Shown here: positions 1-8,377 of the stretch, one piece after another
How positions within the stretch are numbered: the first letter of the stretch is position 1
How the letters are laid out: the number at the start of each line of letters is the position of its first letter
Assembly (NCBI GenBank): GCA_030744095.1
Contig: JASLRF010000380.1
Location: 1 to 12,001 of the forward strand
Source: Pirellulaceae bacterium
GTDB taxonomy: Bacteria > Planctomycetota > Planctomycetia > Pirellulales > Pirellulaceae
Reading direction: 5' to 3'
DNA length: 12,001 bases
Notes under the pieces: model-generated
Seen by the model: the letters and a program-made list of their open reading frames with translations, nothing else
The model's database searches: none
What the model was told of the DNA's origin: nothing
Program-made: the position numbers and the translations under genes

Positions 1-1
1 G

Positions 2-103
2 GACGGTCTTGTTGCGCATGTCGCGCCCGAAAGCAGTTCGCACACCTCAACTACGCTCGCGCCCCCGACGTATCAAGTCCCTATCGTGGATTCCAAATCA
101 TGA
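2..103 (+). CDS. C-terminal end of an upstream gene (partial)
   Basis: A reading frame enters from the left edge and stays open for 33 codons until a TGA at 101-103. Its stop overlaps the start codon of the giant gene in an ATGA arrangement (ATG at 100, TGA at 101), the classic layout of translationally coupled genes. The tail is rich in Ser, Thr and Pro and ends in PIVDSKS. Nothing in it identifies a family. The case rests on the ATGA overlap alone; the other two forward frames are also open over this short stretch, so this is a moderate-confidence call. Confidence 0.5.
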   Translation, partial: DGLVAHVAPESSSHTSTTLAPPTYQVPIVDSKS

Positions 104-3100
104 TGGCTCGGCGACATCAGATCTGGTGCCATGCAGCGATCGGATTCTGGCTGCTTGGCGGCGGTCCAGTTGCAGCACAAATGGGTGAGGACGATCCGGC
201 TGGTGGCTCGCCATCGGTCTATGTGGTTCGCGAGTATTTGCCGAAAGAGAAAGTCCCGTCACGACTCAAAGGGTATATGGCCATCAGGCGTGACGAATTC
301 GAGGACAAGCTAGAAGCAATGATGCGAACTGCGACAGACGATGTCGCAGGCGAAGCGCAGTTGGTTTCCGGTGTCTTCTACGCGAAGTATCGCGACGGCC
401 AGCTTGTTGACGGCCGGGCAGGCTTGGAAGTGGTCAACAAGCATCAAGCAGACAGTGTTCTGTCGCTCGCGCCGTGTCGCCTACCAATTCGCCAGCTCCG
501 CTGGTCTGATCTTGATGCACCGAATGTAACTGCCGGCGCGGGGATTGGTGGCAATTATGTCGTGTTTGCTGATCGCTCGTCCCGACTGATCTTCGCTTGG
601 TCGCTGCGAGGCAACGGCTCCAGTACCGTTCCCGATTCACCCGCACCGCTCAAGAACGTGGGTACTGAGTTTTTCATCTCATTGCCGCCGAGTTCTATCA
701 ATCAGCTGGTGTTAGACTTGCCAAAAGGCCTCGTGCCGGTGGTCGACGTTGGCGATACTCGTCTTTTGGATAATGGATTTGAGGATCTCGCGGTCGTCCC
801 CGAGACAGTCGACGCGGGATCGGATCGCTGGCTGGTGGCGCTGGGAGGGACACATGAATTCAAGTTGCAGGTCTTGGATCGCGTGGCCGCGACTGCGTCA
901 AACGCCTCCGCGCGTCTGCGTCAGGCGACAACTTACCGCTTGTCGACGTCTGCGATTGAGGTCCATGCGGAGATCTCATTGGCGTTTTTACAAGTCGAGT
1001 TACATCGCCTGGTGCTAGAGACTGCCCCAGATCTTCGTGTGGCGAGCGTTCGCATTGGTCAGCACGAGTTGCTGCCGGATCAGATCACGCGTGGTGAAAA
1101 GGCGGAGCAGGTCGTACTGACTTTCGACACACCGCTGCAGGGTTCCGGCCGTACGTTGATTGTCGACGCGCTGTCGCCCTTGGTGATGAACAAACCGATG
1201 CGATTGCCGACTCTTCGACCGTTGGATCTCGACTGGGAGCAGGCAACGGCCGTGCTGGAAGTTCCCGACACGCTGATCCTAAAAAAGTTTGTGTGCACCG
1301 GCGCCGTAGAGACGAGCGTCGAGTCGCCGTCTGGCATGGCGGGCGGAGAAGTCCATCACTTACAGCTGTACAACCAAGACGCAACGTGCGAAGTCGTGGT
1401 GGGGCGTCCATCGACACAGACTGTCGTCACCAGCGGTTCGGCGATTGCCGTGAGTCCAACCAAGATGACGGCTAATATTGTCGCTGATGTTCATTCGGTG
1501 GAGGGCGACGTCTATCTGTTGGATGCGCGGATCAATGCGCCTTGGAAGGTTGATTCTGTCGAGTCGACTCCGACCGACGCGTTGGAAGGTACGCCCGCTC
1601 GAAGAACACGTGGGCGACGAATTCGCATACAGCTTCGGCAACCGGTATCTGGCGACGAAAAAGTCCGGATTCTGATCAACGCGCGGCGAGGTATGCCTAC
1701 GGCTGGGACCGATCTGACCGCAGAGGATTTTCAAATTATCGATTTTGGCAATGTGGCTGCGCACCGTCGTTTGGTGTCACTGCGTGCCGAAGCACCATAT
1801 CACTTGATGGTGGCTGGGAAGCCGCAAACGAATGTCGATCCCGTCGAGTTTAGCGAAACGGATCGGGAACTGTTGGGGCCCCTTACCAGCGGCTTGGTCT
1901 ATGTTGATGAAGGACAAGACGATTCGTTTCGAGTCAGTCTCACACAAGAGAAGCCCCGGTATACCGGGAGGATCTCCGTTGAGGCGATGGCGGATTCAGA
2001 CGTTCTACGGCAGGCGATACGAATTCGCTGTCAGCCGGAATCATCGCCCGTCTCGAGTCTGCTGGTGCGGCTGTCTCCGTTACCCGACGTTCCATTTACG
2101 TGGTCCACCGACGAGCCGGACGGAGTTCTTTCTGCCCGATTGATCAAGACGGCAGACTCACAGGAGACGGCTGCCTGGGAAGTTCATCTGCGCCAGCCAC
2201 GTACAACACCGTTCCACGTGACAGCGGTCTGCAGTTCGCCACTGATCGACACGACACCTGTCTATCTTGCCACGTTGGTGGAAGCAGTCGATCAAACTGG
2301 GACAGTCGCCGTTGGGGCGGTCGACGGGACGACGTTGTCAGTTGATGTCAGCGATCTCACCGCAGTGCCGATCGTCAAACCTCGGGAGGACGAGTATACG
2401 TATCAACGTGCTGCATATCGGTATGACCCAACGCGCGACCACGCCGTCACAGTCTCGCGACAATCCGGTCCGCGAGAACCCGTGTTGGCCTGGGCCTGGG
2501 CTTGCGAGTTGGTATCACGGTTCGAGACCAACGGTGTGACGAGCCACCGGGTTTGGTTCAAGATCCAGAATAGTGGTCGACCGCAAACAGAAATAACGCT
2601 ACCTGCCACGGCGACGGTGCATCGAGTTAGTGTGGATGAAACCGAAGTCTCCTATGCTAAATCATCCGATGGTACTCCGCGGATCACGATTCAGCTGCCG
2701 CCCAAGAAACGCTTCCCCTCGGTGTTTGTCGACTACTCGACACACGGGGAACCTCTTCGCGGCTTTACTTCACGGAAAACCGGTTGGCCGCAGATCGACA
2801 TGTCCTGCTTGGACCGCACCTGGGACATCTGGCTGCCACCGGGAATGTATGCTCGTGAGGATGCACGGTTTGTGAAGAACGTCGTGAAGTTTTCGCCGAA
2901 CTGGGAGGACCGTCTGTTTGGGGCGGCGAATCTCCGCAGCAAGAAACGGCCTTTCGACTTGTTCTCGCTGTCCGACTGGCGGACGATCGGCCAAACCCCA
3001 TCGCGCGATGCTGCGATGGCGGCTGCGAATTTTGTGCCCGCTCTTACGAAAGTCGTGGCCGCCAATGACGCGACTGACACGTCGAACGAAACGCTAACGT

Positions 3101-6100
3101 GGGGGCAGGTTGTTTCGCGCTACGAACGACTTCGCAGCACGGCACGTTCTCCGGACAGACTTCGCAGCTTGCGGATCGATACTAACGCGTTGCGCGACGA
3201 GAATGTGACTGCCGATACCCTGGTTTCAACGAAATCGAGGCAGTCGGTCTCGAAGGTACTTGCGGAACATAACTTAGCCGTTGTGGCCAGCCCGGATTCG
3301 ATCTTACTGACGTCGGCCATCCGGCTGGGTGATTTCGATGACGGACTGAGTCCTACGCGTGATCTTAATGTGTTTGTCACACAACGCGACGGGAGTTCAT
3401 TCGCGGCTGGTCCGGAGGGTGCCGTTTCGTCGCATGTCTGGTCGAATGAAACCGCCATTGGGCCGGAACCCTGGTCGCACGTCGGGCAGGAAGATGCGCA
3501 GGAATTTGGTCTTGGCTGGCGACATTATCAACTACGACCTGGCCAACTAGGTTCTGACACCGCGTCGGTCGTTCAGTTTGAAGTCTATCGTCCTGCTGTG
3601 CTTCGAGTGATGGGATGGGGCATCTCGTTCGTTATGATCGCTGCTGTCATTTGGTTTTCTACGCGTCGCGTCAAGTCACTGATCCTGATCGTGCTGGCCA
3701 CCATCCTCACTTTGTTGGTCCCGATTCAATTCGTCCCTTTGGCTAGGGGCATGATGTGGGGCAGCCTGGCTGGGCTGTTCCTGACGTTCTTACGTGACAA
3801 AGCGATCAATACTCCGCCACAGGCCGAACTGCCACGGGTCGCGGTCACTTTGGCCAGGATGACTGTGATTTTGTTAGTCGCGCTCGGGGCTTGGCAAGTA
3901 TTCGCTGACGACGATGCGAAGAACTCCGCTCCCAACGCCATACAGATCTATCGTGTTCTGTTTCCAGTCGATGAAAAACAAGAACCAGTGGGCGAGTACG
4001 TGCACGTCCCAGACGCTCTGTTCAATTCACTCCATCGGCCCGCGGCGGCGAAAAGTGCCAGTTTGACCTGGCTACTCCGCTCAGCCGCCTACGAAACGTC
4101 ACTAGCGTTACGAAGTGATGCGGAAGGGTTGGTGGAAGCTGAGGTCTCGGCGGATTACGAATTGGAGACGTTTCAGATGGGCACGACAGTCGCCTTACCG
4201 CTGGAACGTGACGGTGTACGGTCTCTGACAAGTGTAAAACTCGATGGCCAGATCATCGATCCAGTGTGGAATGCGGCTGGCATGGCCTTGGAGTTCCCTG
4301 TCACGCGACCGGGACGTTATCGGCTTGAACTCACGATCGTGCCTGTTCTACGAAACGACACCGAGTCCGAGTCCAGCGGATTCGACTTGCGCGTTCCTGA
4401 ATTCGCTGGCGCACGGCTCAAAGTCAGTCCATCCATGCGGATTGAAGGAATCGAGTTGCCATCTGCCTCCGGTGCAATCGATCAGAGCGAGTCGCTTGGT
4501 ACGATCGCCGCGGATATGGGGCCGACCAATCTTCTGGCAGTTCGTTGGCCGTTGAGTTCCAAAACTTCGGAAGAGCCGATTCCGTTGACGGCCGTCGAGC
4601 GATTTTGGTTGCGAATCCAACCGAGTTCGGTCGTACTGGAGGGTCAATTCGAGTTTACGGTGCCTCGTGGCGGAATTGAACAAGTGCGGCTGCTTGTCGA
4701 TCCGCGTCTCAAGCTTTCGCAGCTCATCCCAAGTCAGCCGGCGAATCACGAACCGGAAAGTGGACCGATTCCGTCGATTGTCGTCCGTTTTGACGAGCCC
4801 GGTGAAAATCAAGTCTCCGTTTACGCGACTTTTCTGATGACAGACACGAGCGGGCTGGGCAACGTCTATCTGCCGCGACTGAGCGCGGTTGCCGACGACA
4901 AAGGAAGCGCGACATTCGGACTGTCCGTCGCGCCCGAGCTGGAGGTAGAACTGGTGGCCGATCCACCCCTACAGGCCATCCTTCCGGCCGAGTTTCTGGC
5001 GGACTGGAATGAACCAACGGACGCGCCGCAATTGGCCTACCGTCTTGACGAGCCGACCCGTCGTTGGCACATGACCTCGCGTCCGCGGGCAGTACCGCCA
5101 GTAACGCAACAGCTGTCAAGCTGGTCCATCGGTTGGACACGCGCTGGACTGCACTATTCGGCAGATGTCGAGCTCGGTGGAAGGAACTGTTTTCGGCAGC
5201 GATTGCGGGTCCCGCAATCGATCGAGATCCGCAACTTAGAGGTCTTTCGTGGTGAAGAACTGCAGGCTGTACGATGGACGCGTGCGAACTCGGTTTTGAC
5301 CGTGTTTTTTGAACGAGCCATCGAGGACCGGTATCGGTTGGTTATCGATGGCGAGGCGCCGACGGCATTTCGCGCGCGAACTACGTTGCCGTTGGTTTCC
5401 ATGCAGGGCGTCGAGTTTCAATCCAATCGGATGGTTGTTCGACAACGGCCGGATGTTCTCATCCAGAACTTGAAAGCGAAGGGACTCGTCGATGAAGCGG
5501 ACGAATTGACCGATGACATCCTGGCCGATCATGAGAATGGCCGCATTGTCAATTCTTTCTTGGTCCCGTCCGTCACGGAGGATGAAACCGAAACATCGTT
5601 GTCTTTCTTGACGAGACGAAACCGGCCACAGATCAGTGGCCGGATCGTGAACCGTGTGAGCTTTGGAGAAGACGACGTTTGGTTCGCCGACACTGAGATA
5701 ACGCTTGACCTGAAATCCGGAGTCGTTGACGAACTGCGGATGGCTTTACCGGTTGGTTGGTCCCAGCCGCTGACCCTCACGCCAGAAATCAATCACGAGA
5801 TTGTGGGTATGGATGCGGATCGAGTATTGGTACTCCGTCCCCACAACTCGACACGTGATCGGTTTCGCCTGCACATCCGTTGCGAGTCGCAACGCGCGAC
5901 TGCGGCTTTATCGGAAGTACCACTAGTCAAGATTCTCAATGAGAGTCAAGTGCAGCAGTATCTCGTGCTGCCCAGCAGACGCGGTGAGGAGGTGATATCC
6001 TGGGCGACCAATGGCCTGCAGCCGATTCCGAATCTGTCGAATCAGAATTCTCCGTTGCAGGATGTCGATTCGACGTCGTATCGTGTGGAAGACACGCGCG

Positions 6101-7098
6101 TCACGGCCGTTGTTCACAATGTGGGACGGCTCGGTGCCACGTCGCAAGTGCAATTGGCGGACTTCAATGTTGCCTGGAATTATGATCGCACCTGCTACGG
6201 TGTTGCGGCATTCGACGTGACGCCGTTGCAGATAGCTGAGTGTATTCTGGTCGTTCCGCCGGGATTGTCGATCGCGCATGTGAAAGTGGCGGGAGTTCCT
6301 GTCACCTTGCGATCTGAAAAAGAAAACCGTGTGGGGATTCCGCTAGGTCCCGAGCAACTTCCACAACGGATTGAGGTCGTGTTCTTTGGACAGCTTAGTT
6401 CAACTTCCGCGATTCCAGGCGAAATGATCGCGGCACCATCATTGGCTAATCTGCCGGTCGAGCAAACGTTGTGGACGATTCATGGTCCCGTGGGAGCACA
6501 TCTTGACAAGGCCTTGTTGAAACATTCTCTCACCGACGCGGTCCAACAGGCGCAGATTCGAGCCAGCTCGGCAACACATGTCTTAGAAATGGCGGAGATG
6601 CTCACACCCCCGGCCCCCGAAGTCGGCTTCGAATCGTGGAGACAGACCTGGCAGCGGCGACGGGATCTTGCCACGAGCATCGTGGACGGAACACGCGATC
6701 CTGCCGTCGACGCCGAAATCGAGATTTCTGACTTGGCGGCGCGGAACTTTCAAGAAGCTGGCAATGGCCGCGGACAACCCGTGCGGTTCGCCATGCATGG
6801 AGTCTCGTCATCCGTCAACATTCAGTTCTCGCACGACGAGGCGAGTGACCTGGGACAGCGCGCCGGTATTTCAGTGGCCATTGCCGGTCTAGGACTCTTG
6901 TTTGGTTTCGTAAGGCGGAAGTTCCGACTTCGTGAATGGATCGAACAATCGTGGCACGCTTTAGGCGTCAGCTTTGGCATCGTGTGGTGGCTGTGGTTTA
7001 CACCGAGTTTTGTCGGGCTGGTCGTGATGGGACTCTCCTTGGTGGCAGCGCTGTGGCCCGTTCGCAAGTCTCGCCGTGTGCCGCGGGCAGGTGCCTAG
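100..7098 (+). CDS. Giant exported membrane protein with two tandem ectodomain-plus-3TM units (planctomycete-type, function unknown)
   Basis: A 2332-residue protein of unknown function. The first 26 residues are a signal peptide: Arg4-Arg5, a hydrophobic core at 12-21, and a likely cut after VAA (24-26). Residues 27-1166 are a large, mostly beta-patterned ectodomain. Membrane segments follow at about 1167-1186, 1194-1212, 1216-1231 and 1254-1269. A second ectodomain spans 1270-2255, then three more segments lie at about 2256-2271, 2287-2302 and 2304-2320. Positive clusters (STRRVKS, FLRDK, VRRKFRLR, RKSRR) fall where the positive-inside rule puts both ectodomains outside the cytoplasm. The halves are homologous along their length (see findings). 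No enzyme motif, repeat-toxin or protease site was recognised. The start at 100 is supported by the signal peptide and the ATGA overlap with the preceding gene, although the frame is open to the left edge. A role in the cell envelope is only an inference from topology. Confidence 0.88.
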   Translation: MMARRHQIWCHAAIGFWLLGGGPVAAQMGEDDPAGGSPSVYVVREYLPKEKVPSRLKGYMAIRRDEFEDKLEAMMRTATDDVAGEAQLVSGVFYAKYRDGQLVDGRAGLEVVNKHQADSVLSLAPCRLPIRQLRWSDLDAPNVTAGAGIGGNYVVFADRSSRLIFAWSLRGNGSSTVPDSPAPLKNVGTEFFISLPPSSINQLVLDLPKGLVPVVDVGDTRLLDNGFEDLAVVPETVDAGSDRWLVALGGTHEFKLQVLDRVAATASNASARLRQATTYRLSTSAIEVHAEISLAFLQVELHRLVLETAPDLRVASVRIGQHELLPDQITRGEKAEQVVLTFDTPLQGSGRTLIVDALSPLVMNKPMRLPTLRPLDLDWEQATAVLEVPDTLILKKFVCTGAVETSVESPSGMAGGEVHHLQLYNQDATCEVVVGRPSTQTVVTSGSAIAVSPTKMTANIVADVHSVEGDVYLLDARINAPWKVDSVESTPTDALEGTPARRTRGRRIRIQLRQPVSGDEKVRILINARRGMPTAGTDLTAEDFQIIDFGNVAAHRRLVSLRAEAPYHLMVAGKPQTNVDPVEFSETDRELLGPLTSGLVYVDEGQDDSFRVSLTQEKPRYTGRISVEAMADSDVLRQAIRIRCQPESSPVSSLLVRLSPLPDVPFTWSTDEPDGVLSARLIKTADSQETAAWEVHLRQPRTTPFHVTAVCSSPLIDTTPVYLATLVEAVDQTGTVAVGAVDGTTLSVDVSDLTAVPIVKPREDEYTYQRAAYRYDPTRDHAVTVSRQSGPREPVLAWAWACELVSRFETNGVTSHRVWFKIQNSGRPQTEITLPATATVHRVSVDETEVSYAKSSDGTPRITIQLPPKKRFPSVFVDYSTHGEPLRGFTSRKTGWPQIDMSCLDRTWDIWLPPGMYAREDARFVKNVVKFSPNWEDRLFGAANLRSKKRPFDLFSLSDWRTIGQTPSRDAAMAAANFVPALTKVVAANDATDTSNETLTWGQVVSRYERLRSTARSPDRLRSLRIDTNALRDENVTADTLVSTKSRQSVSKVLAEHNLAVVASPDSILLTSAIRLGDFDDGLSPTRDLNVFVTQRDGSSFAAGPEGAVSSHVWSNETAIGPEPWSHVGQEDAQEFGLGWRHYQLRPGQLGSDTASVVQFEVYRPAVLRVMGWGISFVMIAAVIWFSTRRVKSLILIVLATILTLLVPIQFVPLARGMMWGSLAGLFLTFLRDKAINTPPQAELPRVAVTLARMTVILLVALGAWQVFADDDAKNSAPNAIQIYRVLFPVDEKQEPVGEYVHVPDALFNSLHRPAAAKSASLTWLLRSAAYETSLALRSDAEGLVEAEVSADYELETFQMGTTVALPLERDGVRSLTSVKLDGQIIDPVWNAAGMALEFPVTRPGRYRLELTIVPVLRNDTESESSGFDLRVPEFAGARLKVSPSMRIEGIELPSASGAIDQSESLGTIAADMGPTNLLAVRWPLSSKTSEEPIPLTAVERFWLRIQPSSVVLEGQFEFTVPRGGIEQVRLLVDPRLKLSQLIPSQPANHEPESGPIPSIVVRFDEPGENQVSVYATFLMTDTSGLGNVYLPRLSAVADDKGSATFGLSVAPELEVELVADPPLQAILPAEFLADWNEPTDAPQLAYRLDEPTRRWHMTSRPRAVPPVTQQLSSWSIGWTRAGLHYSADVELGGRNCFRQRLRVPQSIEIRNLEVFRGEELQAVRWTRANSVLTVFFERAIEDRYRLVIDGEAPTAFRARTTLPLVSMQGVEFQSNRMVVRQRPDVLIQNLKAKGLVDEADELTDDILADHENGRIVNSFLVPSVTEDETETSLSFLTRRNRPQISGRIVNRVSFGEDDVWFADTEITLDLKSGVVDELRMALPVGWSQPLTLTPEINHEIVGMDADRVLVLRPHNSTRDRFRLHIRCESQRATAALSEVPLVKILNESQVQQYLVLPSRRGEEVISWATNGLQPIPNLSNQNSPLQDVDSTSYRVEDTRVTAVVHNVGRLGATSQVQLADFNVAWNYDRTCYGVAAFDVTPLQIAECILVVPPGLSIAHVKVAGVPVTLRSEKENRVGIPLGPEQLPQRIEVVFFGQLSSTSAIPGEMIAAPSLANLPVEQTLWTIHGPVGAHLDKALLKHSLTDAVQQAQIRASSATHVLEMAEMLTPPAPEVGFESWRQTWQRRRDLATSIVDGTRDPAVDAEIEISDLAARNFQEAGNGRGQPVRFAMHGVSSSVNIQFSHDEASDLGQRAGISVAIAGLGLLFGFVRRKFRLREWIEQSWHALGVSFGIVWWLWFTPSFVGLVVMGLSLVAALWPVRKSRRVPRAGA

Positions 7099-7191
7099 AT
7101 GCTAGCGTGACGCGACATTTTCCCGCGGTGGGTTCGTCTGGACGCGCGCTACAGGTTCTGATATTTTGTGCGACCTCGGTCAGGGCTTCGT

Positions 7192-7207
7192 GATCGAGAT
7201 CGAGATC
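7192..7207. repeat. Short tandem repeat of GATCGA
   Basis: Two and two-thirds copies of the hexamer GATCGA lie in the 153-bp gap between the giant gene and rimI, about 45 bp before the rimI start. No good -35/-10 pair or terminator stands out elsewhere in this gap. The repeat may be chance. Confidence 0.4.
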
Positions 7208-7235
7208 CTTAGTAATCAAGCCACGCGGGACGAAC

Positions 7236-7243
7236 AAGGAGGT
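7236..7243 (+). promoter_or_regulatory. Perfect Shine-Dalgarno site of rimI
   Basis: The octamer AAGGAGGT ends 8 bases before the ATG at 7252. This is the ideal anti-16S complement at ideal spacing and fixes the rimI start. It contrasts with the phosphoesterase and ATP-grasp genes nearby, which show no recognisable site. Confidence 0.9.
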
Positions 7244-7251
7244 AGTCCGGC

Positions 7252-7773
7252 ATGACTGCCCAGAATAAGCAAGAGCTATACGTTCATATTCGCTGGATGA
7301 TTCGACGGGATATGCCGGATGTCTTGGACATCGAGAATCGCAGCTTCGAGTTTCCCTGGTCCGAGGAGGACTTCATCCGATGTTTGCGGCAACGCAATTG
7401 CATCGGCATGGTGGCCGAATACGATGAGCAGGTCGTTGGGTTCATGATTTATGAACTACACAAGACGCGGCTGCACATCTTGAACTTCTCGGTTCATGAA
7501 GATTTCCGCCGCCGCAATGTCGGGCACGCGATGGTCAGCAAACTGATCAGCAAGCTGTCGCATCAGCGTCGCAATCGGATTCTCCTGGAGGTTCGCGAAA
7601 CCAACTTGGGCGCGCAGCTGTTTTTTCGTCGAGCGGGATTTAGCGCGGTTTCCGTACTGCGAGATTTCTACGACGACACGACAGAAGATGCGTATCTAAT
7701 GCAGTATCGCTACGAGCCGAAGGAAGAAGAGATCGTGGCTCCAAGCAATCGGATTACGCGGCTGGCGGGCTGA
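7252..7773 (+). CDS. rimI: RimI-type ribosomal protein alanine N-acetyltransferase (GNAT)
   Basis: A 173-residue GNAT-fold acetyltransferase. RimI enzymes move an acetyl group from acetyl-CoA to the N-terminal alanine of ribosomal protein S18, and relatives act on other N-termini. The acetyl-CoA pyrophosphate loop is visible as RRRNVGHA (86-93), after the beta-4 strand ILNFSVHEDF. The RimI signature follows: LLEVRETN with the general-base-position Glu113, then FFRRAGF (124-130) and the Tyr140 of DFY, which matches the catalytic tyrosine of E. coli RimI, and EDAYLM. The N-terminal IRWMIRRDMPDVLDIE is the usual GNAT alpha-1 entry, and FPWSEEDF matches the family. The C-terminal 20 residues are a charged tail beyond the fold. 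The start is fixed by a perfect ribosome-binding site. The gene is probably independent of the giant gene 153 bp upstream. S18 as the substrate is inferred; another protein target is possible. Confidence 0.88.
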   Translation: MTAQNKQELYVHIRWMIRRDMPDVLDIENRSFEFPWSEEDFIRCLRQRNCIGMVAEYDEQVVGFMIYELHKTRLHILNFSVHEDFRRRNVGHAMVSKLISKLSHQRRNRILLEVRETNLGAQLFFRRAGFSAVSVLRDFYDDTTEDAYLMQYRYEPKEEEIVAPSNRITRLAG

Positions 7774-7778
7774 TCGAC

Positions 7779-7806
7779 AGTGTCAGAAATCAACTCGTGT
7801 GACACT
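7779..7806. terminator. Weak inverted repeat between convergent rimI and phosphoesterase genes
   Basis: AGTGTCA (7779-7785) can pair with TGACACT (7800-7806) around a 14-base loop. It lies just after the rimI stop and overlaps the stop codon of the convergent phosphoesterase gene, so it could end transcription from both sides. The stem is short, AT-balanced and lacks a T-run. Treat it as a weak candidate. Confidence 0.3.
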
Positions 7807-8265
7807 TCGCGTAGGCAATGAGACGACGGTGACAGAGTGCGGTCGGGCTCGATAAATCGCTCCAGGATTCAACACGAGTGTGTTGTTCACCATGTGATGC
7901 TCGGCTCGATGCGTGTGGCCGTAACAGACTAGATCCCAATCGGTCGATGCGACGGTCGACTCAAACAGTGCGCCATCATCGCCATGCAGAAAAGCAATTT
8001 CAAGTTTGCTCAGCTCCAGTGTTCCAAACCGCCCGTGGCATGTTCCGCCCGCCTGCTCAATTGCCGCGCGCAGTTCGGACTCGTCGCGATCCACGTTTCC
8101 AAAAACAAAGTGCGATGACCATCGAGTAAACAGCTCTGGGATTTCGGTCGAACCGATATCGCCACAGTGGATGACAACGTCGACAGTAAAAGACTGCAGC
8201 ATCCGCACCGCCTGCAATGTGTTCTCAAGATGTCCGTGGGTGTCGCTGACGATGCCAAGGTTCAT
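7783..8265 (-). CDS. YfcE/MJ0936-type metallophosphoesterase
   Basis: A 160-residue single-domain calcineurin-like phosphoesterase of the small YfcE/MJ0936 group, which hydrolyses phosphodiester bonds with two bound divalent metals. All metal-ligand motifs are present in order: SDTHG (Asp8, His10), HCGDIG (Asp36), GNVD (Asn57), FLHGD (His94) and GHTHR (His117, His119), followed by NPGA where most members have NPGS. Length is normal for the family and there is no signal peptide, so it should be cytoplasmic. The true substrate of this group is generally unknown. The ATG at 8265 gives an N-terminus that runs straight into the first beta strand (MNLGIVSD), which supports the start even though no Shine-Dalgarno site is seen. 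It is convergent with rimI (9 bp between stop codons) and divergent from the acyltransferase gene. Confidence 0.92.
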   Translation of the reverse strand: MNLGIVSDTHGHLENTLQAVRMLQSFTVDVVIHCGDIGSTEIPELFTRWSSHFVFGNVDRDESELRAAIEQAGGTCHGRFGTLELSKLEIAFLHGDDGALFESTVASTDWDLVCYGHTHRAEHHMVNNTLVLNPGAIYRARPHSVTVVSLPTRSVTRVDF

Positions 8266-8377
8266 AATTCAACTATGATGGTTGTAGGCGACCAAGACAG
8301 CGATTGGACGCAAGGAGCCTGGTCCGCAGTCAGCATTGGTCCGCACGTCGTTCGAAGGAAAACTGGAAACGCGGGTG
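8266..8377. other. Divergent intergenic region, phosphoesterase / plsC
   Basis: These 112 bp must hold the promoters of both divergent genes. A TATGAT hexamer at 8274-8279 could serve as a -10 element for the rightward gene, but no matching -35 lies at the right distance. AAGGAG (8312-8317) lies 18 bases before a TTG in frame with plsC, too far for a normal ribosome-binding site. No operator-like palindrome was noticed. Confidence 0.35.

Noticed and set aside
100..7098. Possible frameshift or assembly fusion joining two genes near 3860-3910
   Set aside because: The reading frame is continuous, with coherent membrane segments and plausible protein on both sides, and no homopolymer or repeat marks the junction. 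An old in-frame fusion explains it better.
8336..8377. Alternative TTG start of plsC
   Set aside because: It adds 14 polar residues before the membrane anchor, and the nearest AAGGAG lies 18 bases away, too far to serve it.
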